The notes under the pieces were generated by a model. That model had not been told where the DNA came from and ran no database searches. It saw only the letters and a program-made list of their open reading frames with translations. 11,078 nt of DNA, from positions 1 through 11,078 of the forward strand of contig DMCD01000237.1 in NCBI GenBank assembly GCA_003445895.1. The letters are read 5' to 3'. Numbering within the stretch: the stretch's first letter is position 1; the number at the start of each line of letters is the position of its first letter. Made by a program: the position numbers and the translations under genes. The DNA is from Lachnoclostridium sp. (lineage in GTDB: Bacteria; Bacillota; Clostridia; Lachnospirales; Lachnospiraceae). Shown in pieces: positions 1 through 7,060 of this stretch.

Positions 1-200
1 GCGCTGACTGGCTTAAGAGCCGGCAGATGACCCATAAAGAGCTGCTGAAGGCCGGCTGGGATGTGGGCGTGGCCTGGCAGGACGGCACCATGTTTGACTG
101 GCCCGCAAGCATCCGCATGAACCTGGCGCTGCCCTATGCCCGGGTGGCGGAAGCATTTGCCAGACTTGGAAAATACGTATTTGCCGCACAGAGAGGATAG
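1..200 (+). CDS. MalY/PatB-like PLP-dependent aminotransferase-fold enzyme, C-terminal end only
   Basis: This is a 5'-truncated gene: 65 codons in the frame starting at base 3 run to a TAG at 198-200. The residues visible are the end of a fold-type I PLP enzyme. A Gly-Val-Ala segment leads to Asp-Gly-Thr-Met-Phe, and then Ile-Arg-Met-Asn-Leu-Ala-Leu-Pro. This matches the C-terminal small domain of MalY/PatB (cystathionine beta-lyase-like) proteins, where the Arg before x-Asn-x-Ala binds the substrate carboxylate. Family knowledge: these enzymes do C-S beta-lysis or transamination in the cytoplasm. The PLP lysine and the substrate pocket lie outside the window, so the reaction cannot be named. 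The stop is only five bases before the licD start, and its last codons carry the licD ribosome site, so the two are probably co-transcribed. It could instead be a broader class I/II aminotransferase. Confidence 0.72.
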   Translation, partial: ADWLKSRQMTHKELLKAGWDVGVAWQDGTMFDWPASIRMNLALPYARVAEAFARLGKYVFAAQRG

Positions 201-205
201 CAGGC

Positions 206-1063
206 ATGGAAGCAAAGTTTTATGATCCGGAAACCCTCAGGAGGCTGCAGCAGGAGATCCTGTCAATTCTGGATGATTTCCTTCTGATCTGCCGGGAGAA
301 CGGTCTGGAATACTACGGAATCGCCGGCACGGCCATCGGGGCCATCCGGCATAAGGGATTTATCCCCTGGGACGATGACATCGACATCGCGATGCCCAGA
401 CGGGATTTTGAGCGGTTCTGCCGCATCGTGAAAAAGAAGTATGGGGATAAGTATCTCATCCTGAATGCGGAGAATTACCCGGCCTACCCGCTGATGACCA
501 CCCGGATGGTGAAGAAGGGGACGGTATTTGTGGAAGAGGTCATGAAGGATGTGGACTGCCCTTTCGGCATCTTCCTGGACCTCTATGTGCTGGACAATAT
601 TGCCGATGACAGGGCCGCCTATGAAAAACAGGCCTGGACTGCCTGGTTTTTCAGCAAGCTGATGATTCTCCGGGCGCTGGAGAAACCGACCCTGGCCCAG
701 AAGGGGATGACGGCGAAGCTTATCTGGCTGGCCTGCCGGATGGTAAACCGTGTGCTTCGGCTGCTTAAGGTTTCCCAGGAATACCTCTACCGGAGGTGTG
801 CGGCGGAGTGCCGCAGATACAACCGGTATCCCACAAAGAGAATGGCATTTCTCGGGGACAGCAGTCCCTACTGGAATACGGTGGACAGAGAACAGCTCTA
901 TCCCCTGCTGTATCTTCCCTTTGAGGGGAGACGGCTGGCATTCCCGGCAAATATTGACAGCATGCTCCGCCTGCAGTACGGAGATTATATGATTATGCCG
1001 CCGGAGGAGAAGCGGAAGACCCACTATCCTTACCGGCTGGAATTTGAAGAAACAGGGAAGTAG
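206..1063 (+). CDS. licD: LicD-family phosphotransferase (nucleotidyltransferase fold)
   Basis: 285 residues, about full length for the family. The hallmark block is at residues 41-62, a Gly-Thr-Ala-Ile-Gly-Ala-x-Arg-His segment followed by Phe-Ile-Pro-Trp-Asp-Asp-Asp-Ile-Asp-Ile, which holds the metal-binding aspartates. A second conserved block, Gly-Ile-Phe-Leu-Asp-Leu-Tyr at 121-127, and the C-terminal Tyr-Gly-Asp-Tyr-Met with Pro-Pro-Glu-Glu and a following His (258-273) complete the LicD pattern. Family knowledge: LicD moves a phosphoalkyl group such as phosphocholine from a CDP-activated donor to a sugar on the cytoplasmic face of the membrane. Nothing here predicts a signal peptide. 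The ATG at 206 has a GAGAGGA site at 191-197. The flippase and LicC-like genes nearby support a role in decorating a surface glycan. The exact substituent is not known. Confidence 0.93.
   Translation: MEAKFYDPETLRRLQQEILSILDDFLLICRENGLEYYGIAGTAIGAIRHKGFIPWDDDIDIAMPRRDFERFCRIVKKKYGDKYLILNAENYPAYPLMTTRMVKKGTVFVEEVMKDVDCPFGIFLDLYVLDNIADDRAAYEKQAWTAWFFSKLMILRALEKPTLAQKGMTAKLIWLACRMVNRVLRLLKVSQEYLYRRCAAECRRYNRYPTKRMAFLGDSSPYWNTVDREQLYPLLYLPFEGRRLAFPANIDSMLRLQYGDYMIMPPEEKRKTHYPYRLEFEETGK
1054..1060 (+). promoter_or_regulatory. Ribosome binding site that fixes the flippase start
   Basis: AGGGAAG lies seven bases before the ATG at 1068, inside the last codons of licD. It favours 1068 over the upstream in-frame TTG at 1044, which overlaps licD. 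Confidence 0.55.
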
Positions 1064-1067
1064 TTTC

Positions 1068-2357
1068 ATGAATTACATTACATCGCTCCTGTACGGGAGC
1101 GACCGGAACATCGAACGGCGCAACGTCAGCTGGAATATGGCGGGAAGCTTTATCTACGCGCTGGCGTCCATGCTGCTCACCATCGCCGCCGTGCAGGCGG
1201 CGGGGGAGGACGAGGGCGGAATCTTCGCCTTTGCATTTTCCACCTTCGGCCAGCATATGTTTATGGTGGCCTATTACGGCATGCGCCCGTTCCACATCAC
1301 GGATATCTCCGGCCGGTACACCTTCGGGGAGTATCTGGCGCTGCGGAAGAGGACCTGCGCCGCTGCCGTCGCCATCTGCTGCCTGTACCTGGGGTATGAA
1401 TACCTCTGCGGGACCTATACGGTGCACAAATGCGCCATCATCTTCCTGATGGTGCTCTATAAGGTGATTGACGGCTATGCCGATGTCTACGAATCGGAGT
1501 TTCAGAGAAACGGACGTCTGTACCTGACGGGAAAGTCCCTGACGTTTCGAACCTGCCTTTCGGTCTGCGCATTCCTTGCGCTGCTGATTCCGACAGGGCA
1601 GCTTCTGCCGGCCTGCACGGCGGCTGTGGCCGCCCAGGTTCTGGGGTTTGTTCTCTTTGATACGGGGGTTATCCGGATTCTTCCCGGCACGGACTGGAGC
1701 CGGGGGGAAGGGAAGGTGCGGAGACTCGCCCTGGACAACCGGACCCTGTTTTTATCGGCCATCCTGGACTTCTATGTATTTTCCGCGGCAAAGTATGCCA
1801 TCGACCAGAACATGGCGGACAAGTACCAGGCGTTGTTTGCGGCCATCTTCATGCCCACCAATGTGATTAACCTGGTGGCCGGCTTTGTCATCCGCCCCTA
1901 CGTGACCATCCTTTCCGACGACTGGGCGGAGGGAAGGCTTTCCTCGTTCATGGGCGTGGTGCGCCGGATCTCGGCCATCATCGCGGGACTCACGGTCCTG
2001 GCCCTTTCGGCTGCTTGGCTTCTGGGCATTCCGGTGCTCTCGCTGCTCTATCCGAAGCTGGGATATATGCTGGCGGAGAGCAGGGTGCCGCTTCTGCTGA
2101 TCATTTTCGGCGGGGCCTGCAATGCCTTTATCAATCTGTTTTATTACACGCTGGTCATTATGGACCGGAAGCCGGTTATCTTTGCCGGGTATGTGATTGC
2201 GGCGGCGGCGGCCGTCCTCATCTCCCCGGCGGCGGTAAAACGATGCGGAATCTTCGGCGGCGCCCTGTCCTATGTGGCGCTGATGGCGTTCCTGGCACTG
2301 TTTTTCATGGGTATGACCATGTATTTCTACAGAGAGCGGAGGAGAAAAGATGCTTAA
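1068..2357 (+). CDS. MOP-superfamily polysaccharide/teichoic acid flippase (Wzx/TacF-like)
   Basis: 429 residues from the ATG at 1068. An in-frame TTG at 1044 would add eight residues but overlaps licD and has no better ribosome site. The protein is a string of hydrophobic segments. A short polar N-terminus is followed by Asn-Met-Ala-Gly-Ser and then a first membrane helix. The loop reading Gly-Met-Arg-Pro-Phe-His-Ile-Thr-Asp is typical of clostridial O-unit and teichoic acid flippases. About 12 membrane helices are expected for the family and the hydrophobicity fits. Role: flipping undecaprenyl-linked repeat units across the membrane. In Streptococcus pneumoniae the equivalent TacF sits beside licD and selects decorated teichoic acid units. 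By analogy this flippase may act on the LicD-modified glycan, which is an inference. It starts four bases after licD stops, and its end overlaps the next gene by eight bases. Confidence 0.85.
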   Translation: MNYITSLLYGSDRNIERRNVSWNMAGSFIYALASMLLTIAAVQAAGEDEGGIFAFAFSTFGQHMFMVAYYGMRPFHITDISGRYTFGEYLALRKRTCAAAVAICCLYLGYEYLCGTYTVHKCAIIFLMVLYKVIDGYADVYESEFQRNGRLYLTGKSLTFRTCLSVCAFLALLIPTGQLLPACTAAVAAQVLGFVLFDTGVIRILPGTDWSRGEGKVRRLALDNRTLFLSAILDFYVFSAAKYAIDQNMADKYQALFAAIFMPTNVINLVAGFVIRPYVTILSDDWAEGRLSSFMGVVRRISAIIAGLTVLALSAAWLLGIPVLSLLYPKLGYMLAESRVPLLLIIFGGACNAFINLFYYTLVIMDRKPVIFAGYVIAAAAAVLISPAAVKRCGIFGGALSYVALMAFLALFFMGMTMYFYRERRRKDA

Positions 2358-3441
2358 TTTTGCGGTGGGGCCGGTGATGATGTCCCCGGAAATCCGGCGG
2401 ATCGGTGCGGAGGAGATTCCCTATTTCCGCACGCCGGAATTCTCCCGGCTGATGAAGGAAAATGAGGAGATGATGTGCCGCCTGATGCAGGCGCCGGAGG
2501 GCTCGCGGGCCGTATTTCTTACGGGCTCCGGAACTGCGGCCATGGAGGCGGCGGTCATGAACATGTTTACAAAAGAGGACCGGGTTCTCGTGGTCAACGG
2601 CGGAAGCTTCGGCGCCCGCTTTGCAAAGCTCTGCCGGATTCACCATATTCCCTATGAAGAGCTCTGCCCGGAGCGGGGAACACCGGTTACCAGAGAAGAC
2701 CTGGACCATGCCGCCGGCAGCGGATTTACCGGCCTTCTCATCAACATCGATGAAACCTCCACCGGCGTCCTCTATGACATGAAGATGGTGGGAGACTTCT
2801 GCAGAGAGCACGGAATCTGTCTGGTGGCGGATGCGGTGAGCTCCTTCCTGACCGACGAATTCCGGATGGGAGAATGGGGGGCGGATCTGGCGCTTACCGG
2901 CTCCCAGAAGGCCCTGGCGCTGCCGCCGGGACTCTCCATCCTCACCTTGAGCCCCGCGGGCGTAAGAAGGGTAATGTCCCATGAGGTGGAATCCCTCTAT
3001 TTCGACTTAAAGGACTATCTGATAAACGGCGAGCGGGGCCAGACACCCTACACGCCGGCAGTGAGCGTGCTGCTGCAGCTCCACGAAAGACTCTCGGAGA
3101 TTCTCTCCCGGGGCCTTTCTGCGGAGCTGGCGAGGGCAAAGGCCCAGGCGGAGGACTTCCGGGAGCGGATTAAGGATCTCCCGCTGGAGATTGTCTCATC
3201 CTCCCTCTCCAATGCGGTGACGCCCCTGCATCCCACGGGGCATTACGCCGACGGAAGCCCGGTGAGTGCGAGGAAGGTGTTCGAGGTTCTGAAGGATGAG
3301 TATGATATCTTTGTCTGCCCCAACGGCGGAGAGCTGGAGCACCTGGTGTTCCGGGTCGGACATATCGGAAACCTTAAGCCAGCGGACAATGAGACGCTGG
3401 TGCGGGCATTCCGTGACCTTGTGAGGAGGGGACTGCTGTGA
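2350..3441 (+). CDS. Class V PLP-dependent aminotransferase (alanine-glyoxylate / AEP transaminase-like)
   Basis: 363 residues, the normal length for class V (fold-type I) aminotransferases. Visible landmarks are Thr-Gly-Ser-Gly-Thr at 58-62 (phosphate cup), Val-Ala-Asp-Ala-Val-Ser-Ser-Phe at 159-166 with Asp161 facing the PLP pyridine nitrogen, Gly-Ser-Gln-Lys-Ala at 184-188 with Lys187 as the Schiff-base lysine, and Phe-Arg-Val-Gly-His at 334-338 with Arg335 for the substrate carboxylate. The fold and cofactor chemistry are therefore secure. The substrate is not. Relatives include alanine-glyoxylate aminotransferase and 2-aminoethylphosphonate:pyruvate transaminase (PhnW), but the N-terminus does not look like classical PhnW. 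The neighbours LicD and the LicC-like cytidylyltransferase suggest that it makes the amino group of a phospho-amino-alkyl substituent. The ATG has a strong GGAGGAG site at 2338-2344, inside the flippase gene. Phosphonopyruvate mutase and decarboxylase, expected for an AEP route, are not in the window. Confidence 0.88.
   Translation: MLNFAVGPVMMSPEIRRIGAEEIPYFRTPEFSRLMKENEEMMCRLMQAPEGSRAVFLTGSGTAAMEAAVMNMFTKEDRVLVVNGGSFGARFAKLCRIHHIPYEELCPERGTPVTREDLDHAAGSGFTGLLINIDETSTGVLYDMKMVGDFCREHGICLVADAVSSFLTDEFRMGEWGADLALTGSQKALALPPGLSILTLSPAGVRRVMSHEVESLYFDLKDYLINGERGQTPYTPAVSVLLQLHERLSEILSRGLSAELARAKAQAEDFRERIKDLPLEIVSSSLSNAVTPLHPTGHYADGSPVSARKVFEVLKDEYDIFVCPNGGELEHLVFRVGHIGNLKPADNETLVRAFRDLVRRGLL
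3423..3431 (+). promoter_or_regulatory. Strong ribosome binding site for a GTG start
   Basis: GAGGAGGGG lies six bases before the GTG at 3438, inside the end of the aminotransferase gene. The GTG overlaps the upstream TGA as GTGA, a layout typical of translational coupling, and the strong site supports this non-ATG start. Confidence 0.6.
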
Positions 3442-4151
3442 AAGTATTTATTCTGGCTGCGGGCCGGGGAACCCGGATTTCAAGATTTCTTTCCGGAAAG
3501 CCGAAATGCACGGTGGATATAGGCGGGATCCCGCTGATCCGCTATACGGTGGAGCTGCTTAAGTCCAGGGGAATTAAGGACATCGCCATTTCCCTGGGAT
3601 ACCGGGCCGATGTGATCAAAGAGGTGCTTAAAGGATGCGGCGTGACCTATTACATCAATCCCTTCTACGATGTCACCAACAGCATCGCCTCCGCCTGGTT
3701 TGCGAAGGACTTCCTGACCGGGGATGACATCCTCATCATGAACGGGGATGTGTATCTGGAGGCAGCCCTTCTGGACCGGATTCTTGAAGAACAGGGGAGT
3801 CCGGTGATGTATGCCGATGAGAGCCGCCGGGAGACGGCGGACTACAAGTTCTTCTATGAGGACGGGATTCTCAGGAAGTACGGAAAAGAGCTGGCAGGAG
3901 ATGACATCACGGGAGAGTATATCGGCATCGGCCGGTTCTCCAAAGACTTCATGCCGGATTTCCTCCGCCGGATGGAAGAGATGATCGGACGGCAGGAGCA
4001 CCAGGTATGGTGGGAAAATGTGGTCTATTCCATGTGCAGCGAGCGGCCGGTCTACGTAAAGGACGTGGGCGGCATGTTCTGGGCGGAAGTGGACTATATC
4101 GAGGATTATGACCGGATTCTGGCCCACCGGGGCATAGAGAGAAAACACTGA
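3438..4151 (+). CDS. LicC-like CTP:phospho-alkylamine cytidylyltransferase (NTP transferase)
   Basis: 237 residues, starting with GTG and overlapping the upstream stop by four bases. The N-terminal nucleotide-binding signature Leu-Ala-Ala-Gly-Arg-Gly-Thr-Arg is at 6-13, followed by Lys-Pro-Lys at 21-23. The metal-binding Asn-Gly-Asp is at 102-104, and Glu-Tyr-Ile-Gly-Ile at 160-164 is the substrate-side strand. The C-terminal part, with Trp-Trp-Glu-Asn-Val at 191-195 and Glu-Val-Asp-Tyr-Ile-Glu-Asp-Tyr at 217-224, lines up by eye with the end of pneumococcal LicC (Tyr-Trp-Asp-Asn and Tyr-Glu-Ile-Asp-Ser-x-x-Asp-Tyr). Family knowledge: LicC makes CDP-choline from phosphocholine, and relatives (PntC) activate 2-aminoethylphosphonate. 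Its product should be the LicD donor. With no choline genes in sight, the substrate may not be phosphocholine. A hexose-phosphate nucleotidyltransferase is a less likely reading because the length and C-terminus fit LicC better. Confidence 0.85.
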   Translation: MKVFILAAGRGTRISRFLSGKPKCTVDIGGIPLIRYTVELLKSRGIKDIAISLGYRADVIKEVLKGCGVTYYINPFYDVTNSIASAWFAKDFLTGDDILIMNGDVYLEAALLDRILEEQGSPVMYADESRRETADYKFFYEDGILRKYGKELAGDDITGEYIGIGRFSKDFMPDFLRRMEEMIGRQEHQVWWENVVYSMCSERPVYVKDVGGMFWAEVDYIEDYDRILAHRGIERKH

Positions 4152-4174
4152 GAGAACCGGGAAGTGGAGAGCAG

Positions 4175-6142
4175 ATGAGCAGGGAACGGATGAAAAAGGG
4201 AATATGGATTCTTTGCGCGGTGCTGGTGCTGGGAATTCTCTGTGAATTTCTGGCCAATCTGCCGGCGCTTCTTTCCCCTGCCCGGAATCAGGCAAAACAG
4301 ATCCCGCTGTCGTCCGTGACCGGCACCGGCTTTGCAAGAGAGAAGGAGTTTCTCTCGGCGGATGAGACGGAGGTCCACATCCACATTCCGCTGGACGGAA
4401 GCTACATTACCGAGTTTTCCTATGATTACGCCTATGACGGGCTGCTGAATGCCCGGATTACGCTGGGAACGAGAAACCCCTACGGGGAAGTCCGCGAGAA
4501 GGAGGCGCTGCAGTACTTCGACCGGAACATGGCGCCCCTTCACCGGTCCATCGTGCCGGTGCGGGATAAGGCAGACTATATAGAGCTGTCCGTCTACCGG
4601 TGGGAGCTGGGAGACGAGGGGCTGGAAGACCTGATGGACTTTGCAAACCTTCCCCTCCGTTTTACCGCCTTTGAGAGCAGCTGTGTGCCCAGGGTCAATC
4701 CTCTCCGGCTCGGCTTCTTCTGGGCCGTGTTTGCTGTAGCGGGAATGGTTTTTTGTCTGCGGGACGTGTTTGCGCGGCACATCGAGCGGGGCTTTCTGGT
4801 GATGGCCCTGTGCTTCGGGCTGCTGTTTTCCCTGAGTCTTCCCGCCAACAAGGTCAGCTGGGATGAAGAGGTGCATTTTTCCCAGGTTTTCTGGCTGGCG
4901 AATTATAAGAAACCCATCGATATCACAAATCCGGTGCTGATGGAGTTCATCACCGGCATGGATACCTGGCCCTACAACCAGCCCGGCGGCGCCGAAGAGC
5001 AGAAGCTTCTGGATTCCTATCTGGAAGAGCAGGCGCGGTACGGGGAAGGAGAGCATCACTGGAGCGCCGATGTGAACTGGACGACCGTGACCGGCTATGC
5101 CGGATCCGCCGTCATGGTTAAGGCAGCGGAGATCCTCCATCTGCCCTTCCAGATTCTGTGGAAGCTGGGGCGGCTGGGAAATCTTCTGGTATACTGCGCC
5201 ATCATGTACGCTGCCATACGGCTCTGTCCTGCCGGGAAGGCAATCATGGCCTTCCTCGCCCTTATGCCGGAGCCGCTGTTTCTGGCGGGCACCTACTCCT
5301 ACGATCCGACGGTGAACGCATTCCTCTGGCTGTCCTTTGCCCTCATGCTCCGGTACATTCTGCCGGGGCATGAGGAAGGAATCAGTTGGAAAATGTACGC
5401 GCTGATTCTTTTCACCTTTTTCTGGGGCTGCCGCATCAAGGCAGTCTATGCGCCGCTGCTTCTCCTGGGACTCTTTATTCCTAAGGAGAGGTACCGCAGC
5501 AGGAGAGAGTGCCTTCTTATGCGGGCGGGATTCCTGCTGCTCACAGCCGGACTCATTCTTTCCTTTGTGCTGCCCGTGGTCATGGCGCCGCGGGACATCG
5601 GGGACCTTAGGGGCGGCGATACCAGCGAGAAGGGGCAGATGGCCTATATTCTGGGACAGCCCCTGGGTTATGCGAAAATCCTTGCAGAGAGCATATTCCG
5701 GACCTTCCCCTCCTACTGCTTCGGGGAAGCGTCTCTCGGCCTTCTGGGCCATATCCGGACCATCACCCACACCTGGCTTCTCTATGCCGGCGCGGCGATG
5801 GTTATCCTCACGGGAACAGGGCAGAAGCAGGAGGAAGAGAGAGCCTTTTCCTGCCCGGGATGGAAGTTCCGGCTTCCGGTATTCCTTCTTGCGGGATTTA
5901 CGGCCGTTCTCGTCTGGACTTCCATGTATATCGCCTTTACCGTACCGGGAAAGGCCGCCATCGAAGGCGTACAGGGGCGCTACTACCTGCCGTTCCTGTT
6001 CCTTCTCTGGTTTATCTTCTCGCCTCCGGGCATAAGCCTGAAGATCCGGGAGGAGAAATACAATGCACTGGTGCTGGGACTGGCCGCGCTGATTCTTTCA
6101 TCCACCTGGTGGAGCGACATCTATATGCTGTTCTGCCGGTAA
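4175..6142 (+). CDS. DUF2142-family polytopic membrane protein (GT-C-like glycosyltransferase candidate)
   Basis: 655 residues. One membrane helix near residues 8-28 is followed by an extracytoplasmic, beta-rich domain of about 140 residues. About a dozen hydrophobic segments lie between 179 and 645. Marks of the DUF2142 family are Ser-Trp-Asp-Glu-Glu-Val-His-Phe at 228-235 on the first large loop, Tyr-Ser-Tyr-Asp-Pro at 374-378, and Val-Gln-Gly-Arg-Tyr-Tyr-Leu-Pro at 599-606. The acidic Asp-Glu pair on the first loop resembles the catalytic site of GT-C enzymes, which use polyprenyl-phosphate sugars outside the membrane. That activity is an inference, as the family has no settled function. 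It begins 23 bases after the cytidylyltransferase, behind a modest GGAGAG. The ATG at 4190 (residue 6), with AGGGAACGG in front, is an alternative start. It is the last gene before the internal promoter. Confidence 0.85.
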   Translation: MSRERMKKGIWILCAVLVLGILCEFLANLPALLSPARNQAKQIPLSSVTGTGFAREKEFLSADETEVHIHIPLDGSYITEFSYDYAYDGLLNARITLGTRNPYGEVREKEALQYFDRNMAPLHRSIVPVRDKADYIELSVYRWELGDEGLEDLMDFANLPLRFTAFESSCVPRVNPLRLGFFWAVFAVAGMVFCLRDVFARHIERGFLVMALCFGLLFSLSLPANKVSWDEEVHFSQVFWLANYKKPIDITNPVLMEFITGMDTWPYNQPGGAEEQKLLDSYLEEQARYGEGEHHWSADVNWTTVTGYAGSAVMVKAAEILHLPFQILWKLGRLGNLLVYCAIMYAAIRLCPAGKAIMAFLALMPEPLFLAGTYSYDPTVNAFLWLSFALMLRYILPGHEEGISWKMYALILFTFFWGCRIKAVYAPLLLLGLFIPKERYRSRRECLLMRAGFLLLTAGLILSFVLPVVMAPRDIGDLRGGDTSEKGQMAYILGQPLGYAKILAESIFRTFPSYCFGEASLGLLGHIRTITHTWLLYAGAAMVILTGTGQKQEEERAFSCPGWKFRLPVFLLAGFTAVLVWTSMYIAFTVPGKAAIEGVQGRYYLPFLFLLWFIFSPPGISLKIREEKYNALVLGLAALILSSTWWSDIYMLFCR

Positions 6143-6149
6143 GCACTAA

Positions 6150-6178
6150 TTGACAAGCGCGGTGAAAAATTTTATGAT
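6150..6178 (+). promoter_or_regulatory. Sigma-A-type promoter inside the locus
   Basis: A perfect -35 box TTGACA (6150-6155) and a -10 box TATGAT (6173-6178, one mismatch to TATAAT) are separated by exactly 17 bases. They lie in an AT-rich patch just after the stop of the DUF2142 gene, within otherwise GC-rich DNA. Transcription would start near 6185. It would drive the block of glycosyltransferase, DUF2304, rfbC and permease genes separately from the licD block. Confidence 0.7.
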
Positions 6179-6194
6179 AATCTGTAAATGTTCA

Positions 6195-6216
6195 GCACCC
6201 GGGAAATCAGGGGTGC
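6195..6216 (+). other. Leader hairpin between promoter and glycosyltransferase start
   Basis: GCACCC (6195-6200) and GGGTGC (6211-6216) form a six-base perfect stem around a ten-base loop, within the predicted untranslated leader of about 50 bases. There is no T-run after it, so it is not an intrinsic terminator. It may stabilise the transcript or affect translation, or it may be chance. The ribosome site AGAGGA (6223-6228) lies just downstream and outside the stem. Confidence 0.4.
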
Positions 6217-6236
6217 AAGAAGAGAGGACCGGACTG

Positions 6237-7037
6237 ATGAATTCTGAGCTGCACACATTTGCCATCTGCGCCTACGGGGAATCGCCGTATCTGGAGCAGT
6301 GCATCCGGTCTCTTTTAAACCAGACGGTAAAGAGCCGTGTCATCTGCTGTACGGCGACGCCCTCTCCCTGGCTTCGGACACTGACCAAAAAGTATGAGAT
6401 TCCGCTCTTTGTGCGGCAAGAGAAGCCGGGGATCCGGGAGGACTGGCTGTTTGCCTATCAGACGGCGAAGAGTGCTCTCGTGACTATCGCCCACCAGGAC
6501 GATATCTACCGGAAGAACTACACAGAGGAGCTCCTTCGGGCCTATAAAAAATGGCCGGATATGACCGTCTTTGCCAGCGATTATCTTACCATCCGCATGC
6601 GGAACGGGAAGGCGGAGGATGATTCCATGAATCTTCCCTGGCTGGTGAAGAAGGTGCTGCGGCTGCCGCTCCGGGTAAAACCCCTTTCCGGCAGGAACTG
6701 GGTGAAGAAGACAGCCCTTCTCTTCGGGAATTCCATCTGCTGCCCCAGCTGTACCTACCATAAGGAAAGGATCGGGGAAGAGATGTTTGACTCCTCCTAC
6801 CGCTACGCCCTGGACTGGGACAATCTCCTGGACCTGGCGGAGAGGGAGGGACGGTTTGTCGTCTCGGAGAAGCCGCTTATCGCCTACCGGATTCACGACG
6901 GGTCCGCCACCAAGGCGCTGATCGTGAACAGGGAACGGTTTTCTGAAGAAGAGTCCATGTTCCGGAAGATGCTTCCCGGATTTGCTGCGGACCTGATTCT
7001 GCGTTTTTACGGGTACGCCAGCAGAGAGTACGACTGA
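6237..7037 (+). CDS. GT2-family glycosyltransferase, HQDD type
   Basis: 266 residues from the ATG at 6237, eight bases after AGAGGA. The frame stays open back to a TTG at 6150, but that codon is part of the -35 box. The extra 29 residues also look nothing like a GT2 N-terminus, whereas the family start (Phe-Ala-Ile-Cys-Ala-Tyr with Ser-Pro-Tyr-Leu-Glu) begins right after 6237. The metal- and nucleotide-sugar-binding motif appears as His-Gln-Asp-Asp at 86-89, preceded by Asp-Trp-x-x-Ala-Tyr at 69-74. Asp-Trp-Asp-Asn at 193-196 and Tyr-Arg-Ile-His-Asp-Gly-Ser at 217-223 complete the GT-A core. The protein should be cytoplasmic or membrane-associated, adding a sugar to the lipid-linked glycan. 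Donor and acceptor cannot be read. It is the first gene behind the internal promoter. Confidence 0.85.
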   Translation: MNSELHTFAICAYGESPYLEQCIRSLLNQTVKSRVICCTATPSPWLRTLTKKYEIPLFVRQEKPGIREDWLFAYQTAKSALVTIAHQDDIYRKNYTEELLRAYKKWPDMTVFASDYLTIRMRNGKAEDDSMNLPWLVKKVLRLPLRVKPLSGRNWVKKTALLFGNSICCPSCTYHKERIGEEMFDSSYRYALDWDNLLDLAEREGRFVVSEKPLIAYRIHDGSATKALIVNRERFSEEESMFRKMLPGFAADLILRFYGYASREYD

Positions 7038-7060
7038 CAACGATTATGCGGGGATGACAG

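Noticed and set aside
1044..1067. TTG start for the flippase adding eight residues
   Set aside because: It overlaps the end of licD. The ATG at 1068 has AGGGAAG at a proper distance and a better N-terminus.
3480..4337. A 285-codon open frame on the minus strand
   Set aside because: It is antisense to the LicC-like gene, which has intact nucleotide-binding motifs. The translation shows no recognisable domain.
4106..5770. A 554-codon open frame on the minus strand
   Set aside because: It lies opposite the DUF2142 gene, which has clear family motifs and membrane helices. The antisense translation is rich in Gln, His, Arg and Pro with no domain, a shadow caused by GC-rich codon use.
6195..6216. 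Intrinsic terminator after the DUF2142 gene
   Set aside because: The stem is only six pairs with a ten-base loop and is followed by a purine-rich stretch, not a T-run. It also lies downstream of a strong promoter.
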